Assembly (NCBI GenBank): GCA_900548145.1
Contig: URJB01000055.1
Coordinates: forward strand, 1-12,207
Reading direction: 5' to 3'
DNA length: 12,207 nucleotides
Origin: an uncultured Eubacteriales bacterium
GTDB lineage: Bacteria; Bacillota; Clostridia; Christensenellales; Aristaeellaceae
Under the pieces are notes generated by a model. The model saw only the letters and a program-made list of their open reading frames with translations, ran no database searches and was not told the DNA's origin. Position numbers and translations under genes: made by a program. Shown piece after piece: positions 6,171 to 12,207 of this stretch; position 1 is the stretch's first letter, and the number at the start of each line of letters is the position of its first letter.

Positions 6171-7301
6171 TTACAGTCGAATCAGCTCGTAGTCCCGCGT
6201 GCCCAGCCCGATCTTCTCCGCATGGCTCAGGCAGCTCTGCCATTCCGATTCCGGGGTGGAATTGGTGAAATGGTCGTGATGATCCACGAAATGGGGATCC
6301 CGCATATGCTCGCCCAGCTGACTGTTGGGCAGGGGCTCGCACTTCATGCACGCGTCCACGCAGGCCTGATCCAGCGCCAGCGGGTCAAAGGAAGCGAACA
6401 TGCCTACATCCGGCAGGATGGGCGCGTCATTTTCCTCGTGGCAGTCGCAGTTGGGAGAAATATCCATCACCAGCGAAATATGGAACTGGGGCCGCCCGTC
6501 CACCACCGCCTTGGCGTACTCGGCGATGCGGTAGTTCAGCATCTGGTTGGAGTTGGGGTCTTCAAAGTCGATCGCATCGAAGTTGCACGCACCCACGCAA
6601 CGGCCGCAGCCCACGCAGTGTTCCTTGTCCACGTGCATCTTGCGGGTCTCCGGGTCGAATACCAGACCGTTGTTGGCGCACTCCCGCATACAGCGGCGGC
6701 AGCCCCGGCAGATTTCCTGCTGTACATAGGCCTTGCCGTTGTTGTGCTGTTCCTTCTTGCCCGCCCGGGAGCCGCAGCCCATGCCCAGATTCTTCAGCGC
6801 TCCGCCGAAGCCGGTGGCCTCGTGGCCCTTGAAGTGGGTCATGCTGATGATCACGTCCGCGTCCATCACCGCCCGGCCGATCTTGGCGTTCTTCACGTAT
6901 TCGCCGCACCGAACCGGCACTTCAATGTCGTCAGTGCCCTTCAGGCCATCGCCGATCAGGATGGGACAGCCAACCGTCAGCGGGGTGAATCCATTCTCCC
7001 ACGCGCAGTACAGGTGTTCCAGCGCGTTCTTCCGGCTGCCGGGATACAGCGTGTTGCAGTCCGTCAGGAAGGGCTTGCCGCCCAGTTCCTTCACCACGTC
7101 CACCACGGCGCGGGCGTAGTTGGGCCGCAGATAGCTCACGTTGCCCAACTCGCCAAAATGAATCTTGATCGCCACAAACTGCCCTTCCAGATTCAACTGG
7201 GCGATCCCCGCTTTGCGGATCAGCTTTTTCAGCTTTCCGGGCATGGTGTCCCCGCCGTAGGGCGTTCGAAAATCCGTAAAATATACTTTGGCCTTCTCCA
7301 T
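6171..7301 (-). CDS. DUF362 domain protein with two [4Fe-4S] ferredoxin motifs
   Basis: A 376-residue cytoplasmic protein. Residues about 1-190 and 255-345 make up the DUF362 domain, here with the motifs KIHFGELGNVSYLRP (46-60), FLTDCNTLYPGSRKNALEH (78-96) and MTHFKGHEATGFGGALKNLG (154-173). Inserted between is a 2x[4Fe-4S] ferredoxin module: CxxCxxCxxxC at C198, C201, C204, C208 and again at C229, C232, C235, C239. Further cysteines (C285, C287, C314, C318, C321) could bind metal. The family is widespread in anaerobes and its reaction is not established; an electron-transfer or radical-type redox role is inferred from the clusters. The start ATG 7301 has AGGAGG seven bases upstream. It is the middle gene of the operon, 27 bases after the repeat-protein gene and 32 before udk. 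No truncation is seen. Confidence 0.88.
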   Translation of the reverse strand: MEKAKVYFTDFRTPYGGDTMPGKLKKLIRKAGIAQLNLEGQFVAIKIHFGELGNVSYLRPNYARAVVDVVKELGGKPFLTDCNTLYPGSRKNALEHLYCAWENGFTPLTVGCPILIGDGLKGTDDIEVPVRCGEYVKNAKIGRAVMDADVIISMTHFKGHEATGFGGALKNLGMGCGSRAGKKEQHNNGKAYVQQEICRGCRRCMRECANNGLVFDPETRKMHVDKEHCVGCGRCVGACNFDAIDFEDPNSNQMLNYRIAEYAKAVVDGRPQFHISLVMDISPNCDCHEENDAPILPDVGMFASFDPLALDQACVDACMKCEPLPNSQLGEHMRDPHFVDHHDHFTNSTPESEWQSCLSHAEKIGLGTRDYELIRL

Positions 7302-7328
7302 GGAAGACGCCTCCTTCGTGTGATACGG

Positions 7329-10220
7329 TCAGCGCTGCTGGCCCAGAATATCCTGATATTTCTGATAGCTTTCCGTCCAGTCCCGCCGGGGTTCGTCCGC
7401 CAGACCGTCAGGCAGGCTCTCGCCCTCCCGAAGCACATAGCCCAGCTTGAAGGTCGTGTAAACAGACCCGCTCTCCACCTGAAACGCTTCGCTGCTGGCC
7501 TGCTTTCCATCGCCGGTAGTCAGGCAGCTGGAGATCATCCGCAGTCCTTCTACGCTTTGGGCAATGTCCAGTTCCGGGTAGGCCTCTGCCTGCAAGGTGT
7601 AGGTTCCCGGATAGACCTGATCGAACAGATAATATCCCGCCGCGTCCGTCTCGGTCTCATAGGCCTTCGCGCCGTCCATCCACAGGGAGACCTTCACGCC
7701 GGGCAGCAGCCGTTCGCCGCCGTCGATCAGCCCGTTGCCGTTTCCATCCAGCCACGCCTGATCGCCTACCTTGGCCGGTTCGATGAACCAGATGTTTTCC
7801 TTCAGGCGGTGTTTGGCCATTTCCAGCACCAAAACGCCGCTGCGGCCCGTAGTCTCGTTCGAGCTTTCCACGATGGTCGCGCCGTTTTCAAAATTGGGGT
7901 CGTTCTGCCGCACGAAGATCATGCCTTCGGGCAAATCGCTTTCAATCTCATATTCTCCCGGCCACAGGCCGTCAAAACGGTAGGAACCATCCTCGCCGGT
8001 GGTCACGGTCTGCAGGGCGCTTTCGCTCCCAACCTGATACAGCCGAATATTCACACCCGCCACCGGGGTATCGCCGTTTTCCAAATGCAGCGTCAGTTTG
8101 CCGCCGATGCTGGTCTTGGACACCAAACCGGCGCTGATTCCTGTGACGTTCTCGCCTTCCTGAACGGTCAAATTCGTCATTTCCATAAAGCTCCCGCTTT
8201 GACGGAACGAAGCGCCGCTTTCTCCCGCTGCTTCCGCCTGCGCGGGCAGCTCAAATCGCAGCAGATACGTTCCGGGCCGCACATTTTCGAAACGGAACCC
8301 GTCCTCCGTGCTGGTGGCGGCCGCCGCCCGGTTGCCCGTCGCAGGGTTGACCAGCTCCAGCGTCACGCCGCTCAAGCGCTGTTCTTCTGTCTGCCGGGTG
8401 CCATCCTTGTTCTCGTCCAGCCAGAGGTCGCCGCTGACAGTCGCGGGCTTAACCGAGCCGAGCTCCAGTTTTTCCCGGCTGACCAACGCCTGCCAGCCAA
8501 TGGAGAGCGTCTGCTGCTGCGCCGCGGCAAAGGTCAGCTCCATGCCGGACTTTCCGCTGAAGATCCATCCTTCGGGCAGTTCGACCGTCAGCCGGTACTG
8601 CGCGGGCCGCAGGTTTTCCAGCCGGAAGCTGCCGTCCGCGCCGGTCTGCACCGTTGCTTCCTCGGCAGATGCCCGGTCGGGAGTCAGCGTCACCGTCGCA
8701 CCCGCCAACGCCTGTCCGTTTCCGTCCGCCGTGATCGTCCCTTCCAATGTGCCCAGTTCCACCGCGCCCGCCAGCGGCAGCTGGCTGCTGGTGCCCATTT
8801 CTACTTTGAACGTGGGCGTTTCCGCCTCGCTCCGGGTATTGCCGTTTTCAGCCACCCGCGCCATGACGGTATGCTCTGGCAGCTGATATGTCACCTGATA
8901 GGTTCCGGGCATCACGCCGTCAAAAAGAAAATCGCCGTTTTCGTCCACGTTCCGCGTCCAGTCGGTTTCTCCGTCCTCGGACAGCAGCCGCACCGTCGCC
9001 CCGGCCATGCCGGTCTCTCCTTCGTCCCACAGGCCGTTGTCGTTCGCGTCATGGAACAGCTGGCCCGTCACCGTCGATGCGGGCAGCATCCCGGCATTGA
9101 TCTGGTCGATCAGCGCCCCCATGGTCACTTCCATGGGAGCTGTTTTGCCAAAGCCGTCCAGCAGTTCCACGACCCAGCTGCCGCCGTCCAGTTCCGGCCG
9201 CAGACGGGTGAAGCCCATGCCGGAGACCCTCTTAAATTCTACCGTATACGTTCCGGGCATCAGGCCGTCCAGCGCATACTTGCCGTCGGCGTTGGTCGTC
9301 GTGGTCGCCGCAATCGCGCCGTTTTCATCCACGGCCTGCACCTGCACGCCGGAGATTCGCTTTTCCTTTTGATCCAGCTGGCCGTTATAGTCCGCGTCCT
9401 GAAACACCGTGCCGCGGATCTTCGCGCCCATAGCCACGCCCACCAGTGCGGAAGCCTCTCCCCCGCTCTGCAGGGTCAGGGGCTCGATGGCGCTTTCCCG
9501 ACGGGAATAGCGCTGAGCGGCCCCGTTGGCGTTCTCTCCGCCGTTTTCCGGCACAATGGTGAAAATGCTGCCGTCGTCCGGCAAAATGATCCGCAGTCTG
9601 TAGTCCCCGCCCCGCAGCCCTTCCAGCCGGAAATTGCCATCGTCATCCGTCTCTGTTTTTCCCATGGATTCGCCGTTGCTGATCTTAATGGCCTCCATGG
9701 TCACATGGGCATAGCCGGGCTCGCCCTCGTCATAATAGCCGTTGTAGTTCAAATCCAAAAAAGCCTTGCCCGTCAGCGCGCCCTTTTGGATCACGCCCAC
9801 GTTTTTATCCTTGACCGCTTCACCCTGTCCCACGGAAAATTCCCGTTCCAGCGTTTCGCCGGAAAACACGCTGCGCAGGTCGCCGCCCGTTCTGGAATAC
9901 CGGGCATACAAAAGCCCGTCCGGCAGCTTAGCGGTGAACACATAGCGATCTTTCGGCAGGTCGGCAAAAGTGAACAGACCGGTTTCATCCGTCACCAGTT
10001 CAAAGGTCTGTCCCGTCTTTTTTCCGGCCAACCTCAGCGTCACACCCGCCACGCCCGGGTCGTTTTCGTCCATAATGCCGTCGTTGTTCAGATCCTCAAA
10101 AACCTTTCCGCTGAAAGAACCCATTTCCGCTCCCTGAGCCTGCGAAAGCCAAAAGCAAAGCGCCGCGCAGATCAGAACGATCAACACTCCATATTTTTTT
10201 GCGTGCTTCCAATGGTTCAT
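7329..10220 (-). CDS. Secreted SdrD B-like (Cna B-type) repeat protein
   Basis: A 963-residue exported protein. Residues 1-31 form a signal peptide: basic MNHWKHAKK, hydrophobic 10-26, and a cleavage site near AQG/AE. Eight Ig-like SdrD-B modules follow, starting near residues 34, 147, 267, 382, 490, 595, 704 and 817. Each ends in a strand pattern of the type DGxFxFxxLxPGxYxV. Six modules carry a calcium loop of the form D-x-N-x-N/D-G-x-x-D-E-G-E (near 43-54, 156-168, 275-287, 391-403, 602-613 and 825-837). The modules at 490 and 704 lack it. Such domains are rigid stalks in surface adhesins. Unlike them, this protein has no LPxTG motif and no C-terminal membrane helix; it ends in a hydrophilic tail (ILGQQR), so it is either released or held non-covalently. 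The start ATG 10220 has GGAGG (10232-10228) seven bases upstream and a strong promoter. First gene of the operon with DUF362 and udk. The partner or ligand is unknown. Confidence 0.88.
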   Translation of the reverse strand: MNHWKHAKKYGVLIVLICAALCFWLSQAQGAEMGSFSGKVFEDLNNDGIMDENDPGVAGVTLRLAGKKTGQTFELVTDETGLFTFADLPKDRYVFTAKLPDGLLYARYSRTGGDLRSVFSGETLEREFSVGQGEAVKDKNVGVIQKGALTGKAFLDLNYNGYYDEGEPGYAHVTMEAIKISNGESMGKTETDDDGNFRLEGLRGGDYRLRIILPDDGSIFTIVPENGGENANGAAQRYSRRESAIEPLTLQSGGEASALVGVAMGAKIRGTVFQDADYNGQLDQKEKRISGVQVQAVDENGAIAATTTTNADGKYALDGLMPGTYTVEFKRVSGMGFTRLRPELDGGSWVVELLDGFGKTAPMEVTMGALIDQINAGMLPASTVTGQLFHDANDNGLWDEGETGMAGATVRLLSEDGETDWTRNVDENGDFLFDGVMPGTYQVTYQLPEHTVMARVAENGNTRSEAETPTFKVEMGTSSQLPLAGAVELGTLEGTITADGNGQALAGATVTLTPDRASAEEATVQTGADGSFRLENLRPAQYRLTVELPEGWIFSGKSGMELTFAAAQQQTLSIGWQALVSREKLELGSVKPATVSGDLWLDENKDGTRQTEEQRLSGVTLELVNPATGNRAAAATSTEDGFRFENVRPGTYLLRFELPAQAEAAGESGASFRQSGSFMEMTNLTVQEGENVTGISAGLVSKTSIGGKLTLHLENGDTPVAGVNIRLYQVGSESALQTVTTGEDGSYRFDGLWPGEYEIESDLPEGMIFVRQNDPNFENGATIVESSNETTGRSGVLVLEMAKHRLKENIWFIEPAKVGDQAWLDGNGNGLIDGGERLLPGVKVSLWMDGAKAYETETDAAGYYLFDQVYPGTYTLQAEAYPELDIAQSVEGLRMISSCLTTGDGKQASSEAFQVESGSVYTTFKLGYVLREGESLPDGLADEPRRDWTESYQKYQDILGQQR

Positions 10221-10262
10221 TCTTCCGCCTCCATTGAGCCATCAACATTCGAATCCTATTCT

Positions 10263-10291
10263 ATAGTAAATCATCCCTTCTTCTTTGTCAA
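10263..10291 (-). promoter_or_regulatory. Sigma-A promoter of the repeat protein-DUF362-udk operon
   Basis: On the minus strand: TTGACA (10291-10286), 17-base spacer, TACTAT (10268-10263). The leader to the ATG at 10220 is about 35 bases. A perfect 6-bp inverted repeat, TGCGCC/GGCGCA (10292-10297 and 10306-10311), abuts the -35 and could be a regulator site. Confidence 0.8.
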
Positions 10292-10366
10292 TGCGCCTGA
10301 CACATGGCGCAGACGGTGTGAAATCGCAGTATTGCAAGTATTTCCGCCCAGTTTGTCAGCATATGT

Positions 10367-10394
10367 AAAAACCCTGCCGTTTCCGCGGCAGGGT
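10367..10394 (-). terminator. Intrinsic terminator of the cysteine-rich protein gene
   Basis: Read on the minus strand, ACCCTGCCG and CGGCAGGGT (10394-10386 and 10379-10371) form a perfect 9-bp GC-rich stem with a 6-base loop, followed by a run of five T. It lies 13 bases after the TAG stop of the cysteine-rich protein gene and isolates it from the repeat-protein operon downstream. Confidence 0.88.
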
Positions 10395-10406
10395 CCCCTT
10401 TCGTTT

Positions 10407-11051
10407 CTATCTTTGCCTCCACCATCCCGTCTCGCATCCGCAGGAACAATCCCTCTGGATCGGCGGCGGATACAGCGGCAGCTCCGGGCATCGCGGTTCC
10501 GGGCGGCGCATCCCGCAGACTTCCGGCCGCAGCTGATACCACTCCAACTGCACCTCCAACCGGGCGCAAAACACCCCGCAATCCCCGGAACATTCCGCAT
10601 CCAAAAGCCGCACATAGGGGATCATCACCAGCTGATACCGCCAGCATTCCGACGGCGGACAGCATAACCGCAGCGCCGTTTCCACCTTCACAACGGCGGA
10701 CGCGCTGTGCAAACGCTCGCAAGCGTCCATCACCTGACAGCATACCGGGATCCTGACGCACACATGCATTCTACGGTCGCCGCAGGGCTGCTTAACAGGT
10801 TCCCACCACGGCTGTGCGCCGCTTTGCTGCACCATCAGCAGACGGCACGGCCCCTCGGCACAGCAAGGCATTTCTTCCAGACGAAGTTCCGTAGAAAGAC
10901 ATGGGAGCCGGCAACGATCCCACGCGGCGATCTTCGGCAGCAACACGCTTTCCATCTTATCCCGGCAGGGTTTCGGCGGCGGGCAGGGCGGCGGCGGACG
11001 ATATCCGGGTGGCCTTGGCGGCGGAAAGGGTCTGGAGGGCGTACAGGACAT
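10407..11051 (-). CDS. Cysteine- and proline-rich protein, unknown function
   Basis: A 214-residue protein I do not recognise. The N-terminus (residues 5-29) is proline-rich (RPFPPPRPPGYRPPPP, then CPPPKPC). There are 24 cysteines (about 11%) spread over the whole length, including pairs at 63-64, 104-105 and 130-131, and a CSCGC cluster at 202-206. Residues about 94-180 alternate hydrophobic and polar residues (MHVCVRIPVCC, AVVKVETALRL, YQLVMIPYVRLL, ARLEVQLEWYQL), suggesting a beta-sheet domain. There is no signal peptide or membrane segment. Small cysteine/proline-rich proteins without export signals are typical of spore coat components in Clostridia, and a disulfide- or metal-linked structural role is my best guess. 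ATG 11051 is chosen because AAGGAGG lies 7 bases upstream; an in-frame ATG at 11057 falls too close to that site. A terminator-like hairpin lies immediately upstream and another terminator downstream, so the gene may be expressed by readthrough or from a promoter in the MBL gene. Confidence 0.7.
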   Translation of the reverse strand: MSCTPSRPFPPPRPPGYRPPPPCPPPKPCRDKMESVLLPKIAAWDRCRLPCLSTELRLEEMPCCAEGPCRLLMVQQSGAQPWWEPVKQPCGDRRMHVCVRIPVCCQVMDACERLHSASAVVKVETALRLCCPPSECWRYQLVMIPYVRLLDAECSGDCGVFCARLEVQLEWYQLRPEVCGMRRPEPRCPELPLYPPPIQRDCSCGCETGWWRQR

Positions 11052-11070
11052 AAGCATTCCTCCTTATGAC

Positions 11071-11105
11071 AAAAATGACCCGACGGTTTTTCCCCGTCAG
11101 GTCAT
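11071..11105 (-). terminator. Terminator or attenuator between the MBL and cysteine-rich genes
   Basis: On the minus strand, ATGACCTGACGG (11105-11094) pairs with CCGTCGGGTCAT (11086-11075) over 12 bp with one G-T pair; a 7-base loop and five T follow. It lies 7 bases after the TAA of the MBL gene, as a normal terminator would. The T run ends only a few bases before the ribosome binding site of the next gene, so it could also limit that gene's expression. Confidence 0.8.
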
Positions 11106-11112
11106 CCTATGC

Positions 11113-11985
11113 TTATTTTTCGAGAGGGTGCTTTCCGTCCCAGTCCACCCGCCATACGGTAGCCGTCTGATTTTCCAACTCCGCCAGGATCCCAACCTGC
11201 GCGTCCTGCGTAACCGCTGTTTTCACTTGAAACAATGCCAGCGTTTCCGTCACCTGCGCCGCCGGGGTGTCGGGCCGTTCCTGACTGCTGGTGGAGATTA
11301 TCGCCCATTGAGGCCGAACGGCCGCCACCAGTGCTTTCCCGGTTGCGTCGTCGCGGCCATGGTGCCCTACCTTCAGCACCGTTGCCCGTGGGATCACGCC
11401 CGCGTTCAGCAGTTCTTCTTCCTCCGTTTGGGTCATGTCGCCCGCCAGCAGAAAATTACCCTCGGGCGTTTCCACATTCAGGACCAGCGAGTTGTTGTTC
11501 TCATCCTCCGTATCCAGCGTCAGCGGCCCCAGAATGTCCATCACGCATTCTCCCGCCTGAATCTTCTCTCCCGCGCCGAGCCATGTAAAAGAAACGTTTC
11601 GCTTTTCAGCTGCGCTGTATGCCGGATGATCCTCGTCGCTTTTCTCGCTGTGCAGCTTTCCGGCATAAACTCGTTCTACGTCGATCTCACTTTTCAGCAG
11701 CTTCTTTAACCCGCCCACGTGATCTTTATCCGTATGGGTAATGATAACGCCCGCCAGCCTGTCCACGCCCAGCATCCGCAGCGCGTCCTCCATCTGATCG
11801 TAGCTTTCCTTGGTGCCCGTGTCCACCAGATAGTCCTGCCCATTGAGCCGCAGCAGGATCGCATCCGCCTTCCCCACGTTCAAAAAATAAGCCTGAATCT
11901 GATCCTCTGCATTTCCTGCCGGACACGCTATCCAGAACAGCAGTGCGATCAGCAGACAAACAGCCCACCGGCCTGTTCGTTTCAT
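11113..11985 (-). CDS. Secreted ComEC/Rec2-like metallo-beta-lactamase-fold hydrolase
   Basis: A 290-residue exported protein. The signal peptide is residues 1-26 (MKRTGRWAV, hydrophobic core, likely cleavage at GNA/ED). C21 is preceded by W-I-A, which fits a lipobox poorly. The mature part is an MBL domain of the ComEC type: YFLNVGKADAILLRLNGQ (33-50), LVDTGT (53-58), the metal motif THTDKDHVGG (83-92), LLAGDMT (179-185) and VLKVGHHGRDD (203-213). The first MBL motif has Thr-Asp where many MBL enzymes have a second His, as in ComEC. Stand-alone secreted relatives are thought to be nucleases or phosphodiesterases; the membrane channel part of ComEC is absent, so DNA uptake by this protein alone is unlikely. 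ATG 11985 has GGGAGGG seven bases upstream (11999-11993); the frame continues to 12123, but without a site. It has its own weak promoter (12005-12034) and lies 67 bases after the holin-like gene. The substrate is unknown. Confidence 0.85.
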   Translation of the reverse strand: MKRTGRWAVCLLIALLFWIACPAGNAEDQIQAYFLNVGKADAILLRLNGQDYLVDTGTKESYDQMEDALRMLGVDRLAGVIITHTDKDHVGGLKKLLKSEIDVERVYAGKLHSEKSDEDHPAYSAAEKRNVSFTWLGAGEKIQAGECVMDILGPLTLDTEDENNNSLVLNVETPEGNFLLAGDMTQTEEEELLNAGVIPRATVLKVGHHGRDDATGKALVAAVRPQWAIISTSSQERPDTPAAQVTETLALFQVKTAVTQDAQVGILAELENQTATVWRVDWDGKHPLEK

Positions 11986-12004
11986 TTTGCATCCCTCCCT
12001 TTTT

Positions 12005-12034
12005 ATTATATCCGCGATGGATGCTTTTTGAAAA
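12005..12034 (-). promoter_or_regulatory. Probable promoter of the secreted MBL gene
   Basis: On the minus strand a perfect -10 TATAAT (12010-12005) lies just upstream of the ribosome binding site; 18 bases further up is a partial -35, TTTTCA (12034-12029). The leader would be very short, since GGGAGGG begins only a few bases after the -10. Confidence 0.5.
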
Positions 12035-12052
12035 GAGATGCCGCGTCCATTT

Positions 12053-12207
12053 TTACAAGTTCTTCTCTTCCCATTCCTGCGCGTCTGCAGAAGTACTTTC
12101 TTCCTGCGAATACGGTGTCTCATACCCCAACGCCCGCTGGCTGTCAGCCACGCCCGCCGTGGTGGGGTCTACGATCAGCCCCAGCAGGGACAGCACCTGC
12201 AAAACCG
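12053..12207 (-). CDS. Phi-LC3-type phage holin family protein, C-terminal part only
   Basis: The last 50 codons and the TAA stop (12055-12053) of a gene whose 5' end lies beyond the window. The visible part reads as a short hydrophobic stretch (VLQVLSLLGLIV), then DPTTAGVADSQRALGYETP, then an acidic tail. The motif (N/V)DPTT-x-G-(L/V)-x-DS-x-x-AL-x-Y is the conserved C-terminal end of phi-LC3-type holins, which form membrane lesions that release endolysin. In Clostridia such genes occur in prophages but also alone in the chromosome. No other phage gene is visible here. The family call rests on about 20 residues. Confidence 0.65.
   Translation of the reverse strand, partial: VLQVLSLLGLIVDPTTAGVADSQRALGYETPYSQEESTSADAQEWEEKNL

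Noticed and set aside
6222..10667. A 1481-codon open frame on the plus strand
   Set aside because: It runs antisense across the repeat protein, DUF362 and past the operon promoter, has no ribosome binding site or recognisable domain, and reflects the GC-rich third positions of the real minus-strand genes.
11986..12123. N-terminal extension of the secreted MBL protein
   Set aside because: The extension has no ribosome binding site, spans the promoter and overlaps the holin end; the signal peptide starts cleanly at 11985.
1..12207. CRISPR arrays, insertion sequences, tRNA or rRNA genes
   Set aside because: No regularly spaced repeats, transposase-like proteins or RNA gene signatures were seen. 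Similar DNA words inside 7329-10220 come from the repeated protein modules.

Overview
The window reads like chromosome of a Gram-positive anaerobe of the Clostridia (Bacillota). The evidence is moderately high GC, strong AGGAGG-type ribosome binding sites spaced about 7 bases from the start, textbook sigma-A promoters (TTGACA-N17-TATATT and TTGACA-N17-TACTAT), and families common in gut Clostridia: a GH130 mannosyl-glucose phosphorylase, a CE2-type acetylesterase, a DUF362 Fe-S protein, a VanZ-RDD membrane protein and a phi-LC3-type holin. The genus cannot be fixed from this sequence. TGA is a normal stop here (it ends the nucleotidyltransferase gene), so the standard code applies.

Layout. 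Bases 1-217 hold no convincing gene, only a GC-rich perfect hairpin. An AadA-like nucleotidyltransferase (minus, 218-994) is divergent from a cytoplasmic VCBS/FG-GAP-like protein (plus, 1082-1777). A two-way terminator (1785-1824) separates the latter from a GH130 gene on the minus strand. That gene is broken twice: an in-frame TGA replaces a family Arg codon 45 codons before the true end, and the 5' end of the gene, including its ribosome binding site, is gone. Its sigma-A promoter and a 19-bp operator-like palindrome at the expected +1 survive. Divergent from it are a CE2/SGNH esterase (3108-4187) and a VanZ-RDD membrane protein (4234-5445), probably co-transcribed and ended by a second two-way terminator.

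From 10220 down to 5497 runs one minus-strand operon with gaps of 27 and 32 bases: a secreted 963-residue SdrD B-like repeat protein, a DUF362 protein with two [4Fe-4S] motifs, and uridine kinase. Upstream of it, also on the minus strand, come a 24-cysteine proline-rich protein, a secreted ComEC-like metallo-beta-lactamase-fold protein, and the last 50 codons of a holin-like gene cut by the window edge.

How the genes fit together. The phosphorylase and esterase point to use of acetylated beta-mannan oligosaccharides inside the cell: the esterase would remove acetyl groups and GH130 would phosphorolyse mannosyl-glucose. Loss of GH130 suggests decay of that branch or redundancy elsewhere in the genome. 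The repeat protein, cysteine-rich protein and secreted MBL protein look like cell-surface or exported functions, but nothing in the sequence shows that they act together. I see no CRISPR array, insertion sequence, tRNA or rRNA, and no clear undescribed multi-gene system. The items most worth a second look are the doubly broken but still promoter-equipped GH130 gene, the unanchored calcium-loop repeat protein in an operon with a ferredoxin-type protein and a kinase, and the cysteine-rich protein behind a terminator-like hairpin.
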